From the NCBI GenBank assembly GCA_014378465.1, contig JACMNQ010000015.1, forward strand, positions 62,001-126,000: a stretch of DNA of 64,000 nt, in the 5' to 3' direction. Both the position numbers and the translations under genes were made by a program. The notes under the pieces were generated by a model that made no database searches, was not told the DNA's origin, and saw only the letters and a program-made list of their open reading frames with translations. Positions within the stretch are counted from its first letter, which is position 1, and each line of letters opens with the position of its first letter. Source of the stretch: Oligoflexia bacterium. Lineage in GTDB: Bacteria; Bdellovibrionota; UBA1018. Shown piece by piece: positions 47,301 to 55,534 of the stretch.

Positions 47301-49666
47301 AGTCACTCGCAGTTGCACTTGCCGGTACGGGACTTCCTGATCTCGTCATCTCCGCCGGCCTGAACACTTTCCCGGACACTCCAGTCGGAGCGAAGACTTC
47401 GCAGACCATCACGCTTCGAAATGCGACGGGCTCCGCCGTCCAGCTGGGTTCGATCAGCGGTGTGGCAGCCCCTTATGCGACTGCAGCTGCAGGAACTTCA
47501 CCCTGCTCCATCGGTGGTACGCTCGCCGCGAACGACTCGTGCAACGTCGTGATTGAATTCAGCCCGACGAGCGTCGGGAACTTCTCCGCCAATCTCAGAA
47601 TCAGTTACAATGATCTTCTGGGCAATCCTCAGTCGATTCCGATTTCCGCAAATGGCCACGGCTTCACGGCTGCAGTTCTGGCTCTCGCCTCGCCGGCGGT
47701 GCCCTACACTTTCGCTTCGATCCTTCCGGGGAACTCAAATGAAGTGAGTTTCAATCTGTCAAACTCCGGCACGACCAACGCCAATCAGCTCAGCCTGAGT
47801 GGCGGCACCGCTGAATTTCAGCCTCGCCTCGTCGCTGGAACTTCATGCGGCACGGGTGCAGACGCCTGCCAGATCGCAGTGCGCTTCGCTCCGAGTTCTT
47901 CGGCATCGTTTGGTCCAGTCACGATCACTCTCTCGTATGTCAATGGTGCGGATGCCACGGTCAGAACCCTCTCCTTTCAGGTTTCGGGTTCAGGCGCTTC
48001 AAAGGCCGTGCTCACGCTCACGGACACGAACGGAAACGCAGTCAATGCTCTGGACTTCGGTGGCGCACCTCTCGGCTCCGGAGCCCTTTCGAAAACGGTC
48101 CGCCTGAACAACACTTCAGCCGGAACGGCAGCGACTTCCGTTCAGCTTCAGCTCTCAAACACTTCAAATTTCAGCATCGGTTCGACGAACTGCTCGGGAA
48201 CCCTGGCCGCGAGTTCCAATTGTTCCATCACTCTCAATTACTCTCCCCACGCCGCGAGCGCCGCGCCGGGCAGAGACTCGGGTGCTTTCAACGTGAGTTA
48301 CAATGATGGCTTCAATGCCGGAGCCGCACAGGTCCCGACCGTCAATCTGAGTGGTGCCAGCACCATCGGAATCCAGCTCGCGGCTGGTTACTCCCACTCC
48401 TGCGCAATCAGCACTTTGGGACTCGTCTCCTGCTGGGGCAAGAACGACGCCGGTCAGATGGGAATCGGTTCGGCCGACACTTCCGTCCACTCCTCCGCCG
48501 TTCAAGTCAATCTCGGTGCTTCTAACACGGCGCGCAGCGTGGCCGTCGGTTATCGCCACACCTGTGCGGTACTCCAGGACAATTCTTTGAAATGCTGGGG
48601 TGACAACTCCGGAGGCCAGCTCGGTCTCGACAACACCACTCAGCAGAACGCTCCTCCACCGGGCGCCATCAATCTGGGCGAAGCTGTTCGATCGGTCACT
48701 GCCGGCAACCATCACACTTGCGCTCTCCTCGCGAGCGGACATGTGAAATGCTGGGGCAGTACCGTGGGTCAACCGGTCCTCGGACTCGGAAGCCTTGACA
48801 CCTGGGGTGACGGCTCTCACCTCATGGCCAACCTCCCCGTCATCGCCCTCGGCGAAAACGGAACGGCCACGCAGATCTCCGCAGGCTTCTCGCACACGTG
48901 TGCAGTGCTGAGCGGTTCGTCTCATCACCTCAAGTGCTGGGGTAACAATGCGGCTGGACAGCTCGGTCAGCCGGGCGTGACTTCCCTTTCAGGTGAAGCC
49001 TCGACCACTCCGGATCACATCACTCCGATTGACCTCGGTGGAAATCACGGTGCCGCATCCGTCAGCGCCGGAAACGGATTCACCTGCGCGGTTCTCGATG
49101 ATAACACCGGCGTGAAATGCTGGGGTCGACTCGGAAATGCCGGCACCGTGGCAAGCCAGTACGGAAATCTTGGAAAATGCTGGAGTGCCAACACCAGCGG
49201 TCAATTCGTCGATTGCAGCGCGAGCACGAATTCTCCGATGGAAAGCTATGGCACTCAGGCAGGCCAGATGGGCAATAACCTGCCCGTCGTGAACCTGGGC
49301 TCGAATGTCTCTGTTCTCTCCGTTGCAGCAGCGAACAATCATGCCTGCGCCGAAGTTCTCGCCGGATCTCAGATGAGGATCAAGTGCTGGGGATCCAATG
49401 CCGGTGGACAACTCGGGATCGGTCTGCCGATGGACAACAGTGCTTCGTCTCAGCGTGGAGCGGATCAGAACTCCATGGGTGACGCTCTCAGTGCAGTCAC
49501 TCTGGCTTCCGGTGAAATGCTCGCGGGCCTGACCACGAGTCTCGATCACACCTGCGTCTGGTACGCGAGCGGCAAGTCCCAGTGCTGGGGCAAGAATGCC
49601 TCAGGCCAGCTCGGTTATGGCAATACCACCAACTTGAACTCTCCCGGTGCTCTGGTTCAGTGGTGA
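44378..49666 (+). CDS. Giant lipoprotein: ASH/HYDIN-like Ig repeats plus C-terminal RCC1 propeller
   Basis: 1762 residues from the ATG at 44378; the signal ends at LTGC (Cys37). Residues about 55-1330 hold roughly ten Ig-like units of the choice-of-anchor D / ASH-HYDIN type, each with an opening V-G....F...N.S or similar and a closing C.....FTP. The C-terminal 400 residues carry about seven RCC1 units (HSCAISTLGLVSCWGKNDAGQMG and others). Such a chain would extend far from the membrane and present a propeller. Codon use is more host-like than in the two other RCC1 genes. Confidence 0.8.
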   Translation: MKQLFSSIKQATLQRATTPTLLLTAGMAASLIGLTGCGVSNFAFNKTPTTQTPALLTITGPSVTDFRLQSVNSVTYRSVTVTNTGGADAKIKSLDGLTKTSYIFAGTKGQFAGPKDVCDKVIPAGTNCKLVLGFVPIFGIAKADGSTPLTGTFTLNYDDANDIRSIQHGLTGLADMTPRLYVQDPVDVTGQSYDFGLFRIGATASYIPGAYTKELNLQFYGPPGAAVSNINFVPFVAGAPYAYDLSACRNVNYMTLLNMSCHFKIQFAPISVAPGGSPALLAVEYSDGGSFGAQSGLPASFNVTGESVGPASLQLSSASTLNFGDVFFGTSSLPQVASFTYSGTLPANDIRITVTGPDAARFSTVQPATGACNPASHSVSADCSFSVIFTPDQNRPNYSASVNLSYSDGISNTLIRTVALIGNGIGDLSAVPPALVFDTLPVGNLLSKSTVVTNNSTANVTLSSLANAIPTAGQASFRILSTSTCVAGLVLQSHATCTLNIQFTPQDYVPFVDLPVTVAYVNHNGVADTLRLTLSGRGLPNLTSNTTVLSFGNVPVGNTVNSSVVLTNVATHPISLDLNSIPSSVGQYTITSRPTVSGLAAGASVTLGVTYRPTLLNGATGALDVRYTDSVGKAQNLPTLSFNGNGIPDIIANAVSGTLPVGNTITPTITVQNISSNTVTLDPSTITITGSNQFVITGGTCRSGGTALNLLAGTSCTVTVSLRAMALTTYNGNLIFSYIDTAGNHYGPALPGQPAPLYPSFSSPLNINTIPDLNPTGSNSLSFQNIPVGDSSVQSLSLQNVAGGSIIITAGPSSSGAFAVQPSGACGGGSLGAGSSCSLTVTFTPDQVANNFSASARITYTDSADNAGQTTTLNFSGSSVANLTASPTSRNFGSVAVGESVSGSFTITNVSHAHAINLGSLGASGSGFSLSSNACGGSIAAMASCTLAVQFQARALGGSSGNLAVAYADPYNNSQSLAVALAGTGLPDLVISAGLNTFPDTPVGAKTSQTITLRNATGSAVQLGSISGVAAPYATAAAGTSPCSIGGTLAANDSCNVVIEFSPTSVGNFSANLRISYNDLLGNPQSIPISANGHGFTAAVLALASPAVPYTFASILPGNSNEVSFNLSNSGTTNANQLSLSGGTAEFQPRLVAGTSCGTGADACQIAVRFAPSSSASFGPVTITLSYVNGADATVRTLSFQVSGSGASKAVLTLTDTNGNAVNALDFGGAPLGSGALSKTVRLNNTSAGTAATSVQLQLSNTSNFSIGSTNCSGTLAASSNCSITLNYSPHAASAAPGRDSGAFNVSYNDGFNAGAAQVPTVNLSGASTIGIQLAAGYSHSCAISTLGLVSCWGKNDAGQMGIGSADTSVHSSAVQVNLGASNTARSVAVGYRHTCAVLQDNSLKCWGDNSGGQLGLDNTTQQNAPPPGAINLGEAVRSVTAGNHHTCALLASGHVKCWGSTVGQPVLGLGSLDTWGDGSHLMANLPVIALGENGTATQISAGFSHTCAVLSGSSHHLKCWGNNAAGQLGQPGVTSLSGEASTTPDHITPIDLGGNHGAASVSAGNGFTCAVLDDNTGVKCWGRLGNAGTVASQYGNLGKCWSANTSGQFVDCSASTNSPMESYGTQAGQMGNNLPVVNLGSNVSVLSVAAANNHACAEVLAGSQMRIKCWGSNAGGQLGIGLPMDNSASSQRGADQNSMGDALSAVTLASGEMLAGLTTSLDHTCVWYASGKSQCWGKNASGQLGYGNTTNLNSPGALVQW

Positions 49667-49857
49667 AGTGAGGAAAATTCTCTCATCCAGGGAAAATAGC
49701 TCCAGGTGATCCCCAGGAATGGTCATTTTTTCCGAAATGAAGCCGCCCAATTGCGACAGCTGTTCTTGGGCGCCGATTTGTTGAGGCAACGGCATCGCAC
49801 TCTGAAACTTCGCAATTCAACCGGCCGTCTCAAACCTGGTATTTCATGGCGCGTCCT

Positions 49858-51123
49858 TCAAGTCTTATACTTCTCCAGCCCGAGCTTCTTGGCCCAGCCT
49901 TCAGTCATGCGAACGCGGTAGAACGCCCCTTTTTCAAGGTGCGTGGTCTTCTCGACGCTCCCATGCGCATGGAGCAGAGCTTCGAGTCTGCTCTCGTCAT
50001 AGGGAATGACGACTTCGTAAACTTCCATGTCCTTCAGAAAGTGCTGAAGGATCTTGTCGCGCAGTTTGATCACTTCCGGCTGATTGAGGGCCGAAAGCGC
50101 CATGGAGCCCGGTGAAATCACGCGCACGAGATTTCGGCTCGTGACGGCGTTGCCGATCATGTCCATCTTGTTGAGCACCGTGATGCGAGGCTTGTCGAAG
50201 ACTTTGAGCTCTTTCAATACTTCTTCGGTCACTTCGAGCTGCTCGCGCGCTTCAGGTGAACTTCCGTCCACGACATGCAGCAGAAGATCGGCTTCGTGCA
50301 GTTCTTCGAGGGTGGACCTGAACGAAGCGATCAGTGAAGGCGGCAGTCGGCTGATGAACCCCACCGTATCGATCGCCACGATCGGCGGATGGGAATTGGG
50401 GTCCAGCGTGCGCACGCTCGCATCCAGAGTTGCGAAAAGTTTGTTCTCGGCCAGCACGTTGCTTTGAGTGAGAGCATTGAGAAGAGTCGATTTGCCGGCA
50501 TTGGTGTAACCGACGAGCGCGACTTTCAAGACGTCCTTGCGGCCCGAGCGCTGAATCTTTCGTTCGTTTTCGATGTCCTTGAGGCGCTCGCGCAGGTTGG
50601 ACATGCGCTTCTTGACGAGACGTCTGTCGACTTCAACCTGAGTCTCCCCCATCCCCTTGTTCCCCATGCCGCCGCGCTGGCGTTCAAAGTGGGTCCAGAG
50701 ATGGGCAAGGCGCGGAAGAATGTACTGAAGCTTCGCAAGCTCAACCTGCGTCTTCGCTTCTTTGGATCGCGCATGCTGCGAGAAAATTTCGATGATGACG
50801 CCGGGACGATCCAGCGTGTGCTTGCCGAGATAGGATTCAATGTTCTTGAGCTGATTGGGTGAAAGCTCGATATCCACGATGACGGCGTCGGCGGACTTCT
50901 GCTCCACCAGAGCCTTCACTTCATCGAGTTTTCCTTTTCCCACGTAAGTCGCGGGATTGACCGTCCGCGAGGCCATGCGCGCGCTGCCGACGATTTCAAG
51001 ATCCAGAGTGGAGAGCAGACGCTCCAGTTCATCGAGCGGATGATCCTGAATCCCGACACAGACAACGCGGAGCGGTGTATTTCCTTGTTTCAGCGGTAGA
51101 AGCGATTCGGTGGATTCAAGCAT
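49858..51123 (-). CDS. hflX: GTPase HflX (ribosome-splitting factor)
   Basis: 421 residues. The N-terminal glycine-rich nucleotide-binding domain of HflX is present (YVGKGKLDEVKAL, RPGVIIEIFSQHARSKEAK, the GGMGNKGMGETQ linker), followed by the G domain with G1 GYTNAGKST, G3 DTVGF and G4 NKMD. HflX splits stalled ribosomes under stress, using GTP or ATP. It stands alone on the minus strand; no hfq or miaA is nearby. The usual length is 360-430. Confidence 0.95.
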   Translation of the reverse strand: MLESTESLLPLKQGNTPLRVVCVGIQDHPLDELERLLSTLDLEIVGSARMASRTVNPATYVGKGKLDEVKALVEQKSADAVIVDIELSPNQLKNIESYLGKHTLDRPGVIIEIFSQHARSKEAKTQVELAKLQYILPRLAHLWTHFERQRGGMGNKGMGETQVEVDRRLVKKRMSNLRERLKDIENERKIQRSGRKDVLKVALVGYTNAGKSTLLNALTQSNVLAENKLFATLDASVRTLDPNSHPPIVAIDTVGFISRLPPSLIASFRSTLEELHEADLLLHVVDGSSPEAREQLEVTEEVLKELKVFDKPRITVLNKMDMIGNAVTSRNLVRVISPGSMALSALNQPEVIKLRDKILQHFLKDMEVYEVVIPYDESRLEALLHAHGSVEKTTHLEKGAFYRVRMTEGWAKKLGLEKYKT

Positions 51124-51232
51124 GAGTTCGGTTTGACGCTTTCATTTTCAGGGATTTGAGGATTATCATCATCGCAGTTCCTGGGCGCAGTTCTTGGGCG
51201 CGGATCTTGGGGTCTGAACTGGAGTCATTGTT

Positions 51233-52162
51233 ATGCAAAACATACTTGTAAACGTCAACGGTGACATTCATTCGGCGGACAAAGCCACGGTTTCAGTTTT
51301 TGACCGGGGTTACCTTTACGGCGACAGTCTTTATGAAGTCGCAAGGTCCTACGACGGCATCTTCCTTCATCTGGATGACCACCTGTACCGGATGGAAAAG
51401 TCAGCTGAGCTCTGCCACATGGTCCTGGGCCAGCCCACCGAGCTTTATCACAGCGAAATCTACCGCACTTTTGCGGAGTTCAGGAAACTTCCAGGCCATG
51501 CGAAGACCGAAGCCTACTGCCGCATCCTCGTGACACGCGGTGTAGGAAAAATCGGTTTTGGACTGAACTGCATCCTCACTCCGACCCAGTATGTGATCAT
51601 CGTTCAACCGGTCGAACCTCCGTCTGAAGAACAATTCAACCATGGAATGAATCTCCAGATCTCCAAGCGCCTTCGCAATGATGCACGCGCGCTCGATCCC
51701 GCGATGAAATCCGGCAACTACCTCAACAGTCTGCTGGCCTACCTCGAAGCGAACGCGCAGGACTGTGATGACGCGGTGATGTGCAATTCCGACGGACACA
51801 TCACGGAAGGCACGACCTTCAACATATTCTACATCCGAAACAACATTCTCGCCACTCCCCCGCTCGACATCGGGATTCTCGACGGCATCACTCGTCGGCA
51901 GGTCATTCGCATCGCGGGAGAAATGGGCCTTCCGGTCCGTGAAGTGCGCTTTCCAAGAGAACGCATGGATGAAGCGGATGAAGTGTTCATGACAGGCTCG
52001 GTGAAAGAAGTCTTTCCGATCACCCGCATCGACGGCAAGCCGGTCGGAAGCGGCAAGCCGGGCAAGCTTACCCGCGAAATCGCGAAACGCTACCGCCAAT
52101 CCTGCTGGGACGTCGTGGCGCTTGAGCGGAACGCGAAAAAATCGAAAGCGCATGCACGATGA
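51233..52162 (+). CDS. PLP-dependent class IV aminotransferase (branched-chain / D-amino acid type)
   Basis: 309 residues. The fold-type IV signature is clear: FDRGYLYGDSLYEVARSY at the start (23-40), the PLP lysine Lys159 in DPAMKSGNYLNSLLA, and E192 in ITEGTTFNIFYI. It could be a branched-chain, D-amino-acid or aminodeoxychorismate-lyase-type enzyme; the sequence does not decide among these. Its end overlaps the next gene by four bases (ATGA), suggesting a shared operon, although the pair has no known pathway in common. Confidence 0.85.
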   Translation: MQNILVNVNGDIHSADKATVSVFDRGYLYGDSLYEVARSYDGIFLHLDDHLYRMEKSAELCHMVLGQPTELYHSEIYRTFAEFRKLPGHAKTEAYCRILVTRGVGKIGFGLNCILTPTQYVIIVQPVEPPSEEQFNHGMNLQISKRLRNDARALDPAMKSGNYLNSLLAYLEANAQDCDDAVMCNSDGHITEGTTFNIFYIRNNILATPPLDIGILDGITRRQVIRIAGEMGLPVREVRFPRERMDEADEVFMTGSVKEVFPITRIDGKPVGSGKPGKLTREIAKRYRQSCWDVVALERNAKKSKAHAR

Positions 52163-52974
52163 AACTCACCGAGCTTCTTCCCTTTCGCGCCAAGTCCCTT
52201 GAAAAGCCGATGATCGAAGCGGCCCATGCGGCCGGAAAAGTTCTCCTCGCTCATTTCAACCGCAAGCTCGAAATCCGCGAAAAAAAAGGCGCGGGTCTCG
52301 TCACCCAGGCCGATCTCGCGGCTGAAAAAGCGATTGTCACTCGCCTGAAGAAAGCGCGCGGCGATTTCGGTTTTCTCACGGAAGAAGCCCCGGAAAAACA
52401 CGGCAAAGGCAAAGGACGCTGGATCATCGATCCTCTCGATGGCACGACGAATTTCGTGCACGGCTTTCCGATGTTCTGCGTATCGATCGCCGCCGAATGG
52501 GAAGGCCAGATCGTCGCGGGCGTGATCTATCATCCGATCCTGAAGGACACCTACACGGCGGTGCTGGGCCAGGGCGCCTTTCTGAACCGAAAACGGATCC
52601 AGGTCTCTCCGACCTCGAAACTCCGGGATTCGCTTCTGACCACCGGTTTCACTTACCGAAAGAACCAGTGGCTCCGAACGGAGATGGATTCCTTCGAACG
52701 CTTGAGCGGAATCTGCCGGGCGATTCGCCGCCCCGGTTCCGCGGCACTCGATCTCGCTTACACGGCCCGTGGAGTTTTTGACGGTTTTTGGGAACGACGA
52801 CTTTCACCCTGGGACGTGGCTGCAGGCGCTCTGCTCGTCCAGGAAGCCGGCGGAAAAGTGACGAACTTCAAAGGCGAGCCTTTTGACATCAACGCCCGGG
52901 AAATTCTGGCCACGAACGCTTCCCTGCATGAAGAGCTCAAAAAGACCGTGGCCCCCGAATTCTGCGAAATTTGA
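52159..52974 (+). CDS. suhB: Inositol monophosphatase family protein (SuhB-like)
   Basis: 271 residues, the normal length. The metal-binding set is complete: LTEEAPE (Glu75/Glu76), DPLDGTTNF (Asp91, Asp94) and WDVAAGALLVQEAGG near the C-terminus. The enzyme hydrolyses inositol phosphates or related sugar phosphates with magnesium; SuhB proteins can also bind RNA polymerase/NusA in rRNA antitermination. Coupled by a four-base overlap to the aminotransferase gene. Confidence 0.92.
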   Translation: MKLTELLPFRAKSLEKPMIEAAHAAGKVLLAHFNRKLEIREKKGAGLVTQADLAAEKAIVTRLKKARGDFGFLTEEAPEKHGKGKGRWIIDPLDGTTNFVHGFPMFCVSIAAEWEGQIVAGVIYHPILKDTYTAVLGQGAFLNRKRIQVSPTSKLRDSLLTTGFTYRKNQWLRTEMDSFERLSGICRAIRRPGSAALDLAYTARGVFDGFWERRLSPWDVAAGALLVQEAGGKVTNFKGEPFDINAREILATNASLHEELKKTVAPEFCEI

Positions 52975-53040
52975 CAGTTTGAGGCAGGAGTCGGTACACT
53001 CAGAGGGTGTTCGCAGAGAGAGGCAGGAGGCCTTTACCCT

Positions 53041-54168
53041 ATGGGATCTTGGGTTTATCTATTTTCAAAATTCACTCACGAAGCCCTGCTTCTTGAATCA
53101 CTCCTCTTCTTCGGACTCGCCGGAGCCTACGCCTTTTTCTGGATTCGCAGAAAAAGAAGACTCGGCGCAGTCGGTGACGAAGTTCCTTCGAGTGTCGTGA
53201 AACTTTATCTCAATCAACTCATCGTGGATGCTGAACAGATGCGCGCGCAACTGTTCGGACTGCTCGGTGCCGCCGGTGCAGCAGGACTCACTCCGGGTCT
53301 GGGCGCGGGCGCTCAGGGTGCAATGCCGACAGCCCAGCAGCTGGCGCAGTTTCAGGCGGCACTCGCGAATGCCCCGACCCTCGGCGGCGCAGGCGCAACT
53401 TCTCAAGACCCGATGCTCGCACATCAGATTTCCGCCCTTGAACTCAAGATGGCTGAACAGGCCAAGGCCATGCAGACGGTTCTCTCCGAGAAACAGAAAT
53501 TGGAAAAGGACCTCTCCGCCGCAAAACTCGCCAATGCTCAGTCTGCGGCGCAGAGTGCGGGCGCAGGCGCTGGAGCTCTCGAAGACAAAGTCAAACATCT
53601 CGAAGCGAAGCTGGCTGAATACAGCATCATTGAAGATGATCTCGCCAATCTGAAACGTCTTCAGCAGGAAAATTCGCAGCTCAAGGCGACTCTCGCCAAA
53701 GGGGGCGCGACTCCGACCCCAGGCGCAACTGCACCTGCTGCAGGTCCTTCACTCGCTGACGCGATCGCCGCACAGGCCGCCCAAGACTCAGCCAATGAAG
53801 CCGCAGCTGAAAGCGCAGGTACGAAAGCCGTCGAACCCGCACGAAATGCCCAGGCAGATACCGACGCACTCCTGGCCGCGGCTGAAGCGGCGCTGTCGGG
53901 TGACTCCACTCCCGTCGAAGCGGCGGCGGAATCGCCGACTGTCCCAGCCTCAGATGATTTCGAAGCTCTCGTCAATCAGGTGGAGCAGAGCCTTCAGTCT
54001 CCCGCTCAGGAAAAGGCTGCGCCGACTCCCGCTGTCGCGGCTGCACCCGCAAAACCGGCCACTGCCGCTTCATTGTCGACCTCGCCCGCACCCACCGTCC
54101 AAAAAACCGAAACGGAAAAAAGCGATGCTGACCTTGTTGCTGAATTTGAAAAGATGCTCAATGCCTGA
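53041..54168 (+). CDS. Membrane-anchored alanine-rich coiled-coil protein
   Basis: 375 residues. One transmembrane helix near the N-terminus (about 18-34), then a basic stop-transfer (RRKRR), putting the long body in the cytoplasm. Residues about 130-215 are a coiled coil (heptads of Leu/Ala/Glu/Lys). The rest is Ala/Pro/Thr-rich disordered linker, ending in an acidic amphipathic segment (DADLVAEFEKML). A similar short helix earlier (DDFEALVNQVEQSL) suggests repeated binding motifs. A scaffold role is inferred. GGAGG lies ten bases before the start; the next gene overlaps by eight bases. Confidence 0.6.
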   Translation: MGSWVYLFSKFTHEALLLESLLFFGLAGAYAFFWIRRKRRLGAVGDEVPSSVVKLYLNQLIVDAEQMRAQLFGLLGAAGAAGLTPGLGAGAQGAMPTAQQLAQFQAALANAPTLGGAGATSQDPMLAHQISALELKMAEQAKAMQTVLSEKQKLEKDLSAAKLANAQSAAQSAGAGAGALEDKVKHLEAKLAEYSIIEDDLANLKRLQQENSQLKATLAKGGATPTPGATAPAAGPSLADAIAAQAAQDSANEAAAESAGTKAVEPARNAQADTDALLAAAEAALSGDSTPVEAAAESPTVPASDDFEALVNQVEQSLQSPAQEKAAPTPAVAAAPAKPATAASLSTSPAPTVQKTETEKSDADLVAEFEKMLNA

Positions 54169-54880
54169 AACCCTTCGCAAGCTTGGACGCAGACGGCATC
54201 TGACCTCCGCTCTCATCCGAGCGGCTTCAGTCGCCACTGTCCTTTCCGGGGTTCTGGCGACCTCGCCTGCCACCGCTTCCGTTCCGAAACTCTCAGAAAT
54301 TCGAAACGACCTCACCCAGAGAAATCCCGGCACTTCGTTTCAAACACTGATCCAGCACTGGGAAGCGGCGTATGGAGCGGATGCCGTGCCTTCTCTGATC
54401 CGGCTCGCTGCCGACTCCAAAATGGAAGACACTCACCGCTACATCGCGCTCATGGGAGCGGCCAAACTCGGGGGCTCTCGCGCCGCTCCGGTGATTCAGA
54501 CTTTTCTGAAGGATTCGTCGTGGATGATGAGAAACGCGGCCCTTCGTGCGCTCTCCAGCCTTTCCTACCGTGAAGCAGGACTGCAGGCGATGAGCCTCCT
54601 GAAAGATCCCGCGCTGGTCGTGAGAAGCGAAGCGATCGACGCCCTGGTGAAACTCAGACCTGAAGGCGTTGAAGGGGCACTCGTGGACACGATCTACGCG
54701 CCGTCAAATTACCGCGCGGGGAAAGCGGATTTCGTGCCTCGCCGCGCTCTGCTCGCGCTCGAGACGCTCGAGGCCCATTCCATGATCCCGCGACTTCTGC
54801 CGCTCCTCAAGCGCAAGCAGGATCCGGAATTCAGGAAGCTCGCCGAAAAAACCATCGAGAAACTTCGCAGCCTGAATTAG
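54161..54880 (+). CDS. Secreted HEAT-repeat protein
   Basis: 239 residues from the ATG that overlaps the previous stop. A signal peptide ends near TASVP. Four or five HEAT-like helical pairs follow (APVIQTFLKDSSWMMRNAALRAL, AMSLLKDPALVVRSEAIDAL, and similar). Such alpha-solenoids bind other proteins. The operon link to the coiled-coil membrane protein suggests the two share an envelope-associated job, with this one outside the membrane, but direct evidence is absent. Confidence 0.7.
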   Translation: MPETLRKLGRRRHLTSALIRAASVATVLSGVLATSPATASVPKLSEIRNDLTQRNPGTSFQTLIQHWEAAYGADAVPSLIRLAADSKMEDTHRYIALMGAAKLGGSRAAPVIQTFLKDSSWMMRNAALRALSSLSYREAGLQAMSLLKDPALVVRSEAIDALVKLRPEGVEGALVDTIYAPSNYRAGKADFVPRRALLALETLEAHSMIPRLLPLLKRKQDPEFRKLAEKTIEKLRSLN

Positions 54881-54907
54881 CCAGGACCAGATGACCTGGA
54901 AGATGAC

Positions 54908-55459
54908 CTAAAAGTTGGTGTCCTGCAGGCTCTTCTTCGTCTTTTCCTCTTCGAGGCGGGCGATCTTGATCTTCATGAAGATCAGGCGTCCCACGCGGTA
55001 AAGCAGCGTGTTTTCATCAATGGAGTCACTCTCCACGGGTTTCCACCCGTCGAGAACATCCCGCTGAATCATCTGATCCTTCTGGACCGTGACCTTGATC
55101 GAGGGCTTGCCGTTGTAAAAGCCCTTCGCCACCGTGATCCGGAGGCGGTACTGCGCCTTGAGGTAGGCGTCGGCTGAACCATAGGAGTCCGTGAAGTTCT
55201 TCTCCGACGTGTTTTCAATCCAGCGCGTCTGCACCACTCCACCTTCACGGTTGGTGATGTCGAGGCGAATCGACTTCAGGGAATCGAGCACTGCCTGCCA
55301 GGCCGTATTGTAATCGGAGAGGTAGACGCGGCTGTAAACCTGCTGCGCGTCCCCACCCACCGATTGACGGTAAGCGTGCATGCAGCCCCCGAGCCCGACT
55401 GCGAGGCCCGCCGAGGCCAGGACAACTACCGCTGCAATCAGAGGGAACCGAAGCTTCAT
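54908..55459 (-). CDS. Lipoprotein with BamC/NlpB-like domain
   Basis: 183 residues. The lipoprotein signal ends at LGGC (Cys26). The mature domain (YLSDYNTAWQAVLDSLKSI, then VVQTRWIEN and the strand-rich RLRITVAKGFYNGKPSIKVTV) resembles the BamC-like fold of outer-membrane assembly lipoproteins, but only one copy is seen and the match was made by eye. It lies convergently with the HEAT gene and is the only gene of its strand here. Confidence 0.55.
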   Translation of the reverse strand: MKLRFPLIAAVVVLASAGLAVGLGGCMHAYRQSVGGDAQQVYSRVYLSDYNTAWQAVLDSLKSIRLDITNREGGVVQTRWIENTSEKNFTDSYGSADAYLKAQYRLRITVAKGFYNGKPSIKVTVQKDQMIQRDVLDGWKPVESDSIDENTLLYRVGRLIFMKIKIARLEEEKTKKSLQDTNF

Positions 55460-55534
55460 ACCCTCTTAGCTTGGCCTGCCGCGGAGTTTCAGGCAAGCCT
55501 GTACTTTTAAAGGGAGGCGTGGTTATTTCTGAGT

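Noticed and set aside
49601-49795. Short minus-strand ORF after the giant lipoprotein gene
   Set aside because: It overlaps the 3' end of a certain gene on the other strand and has no start signal.
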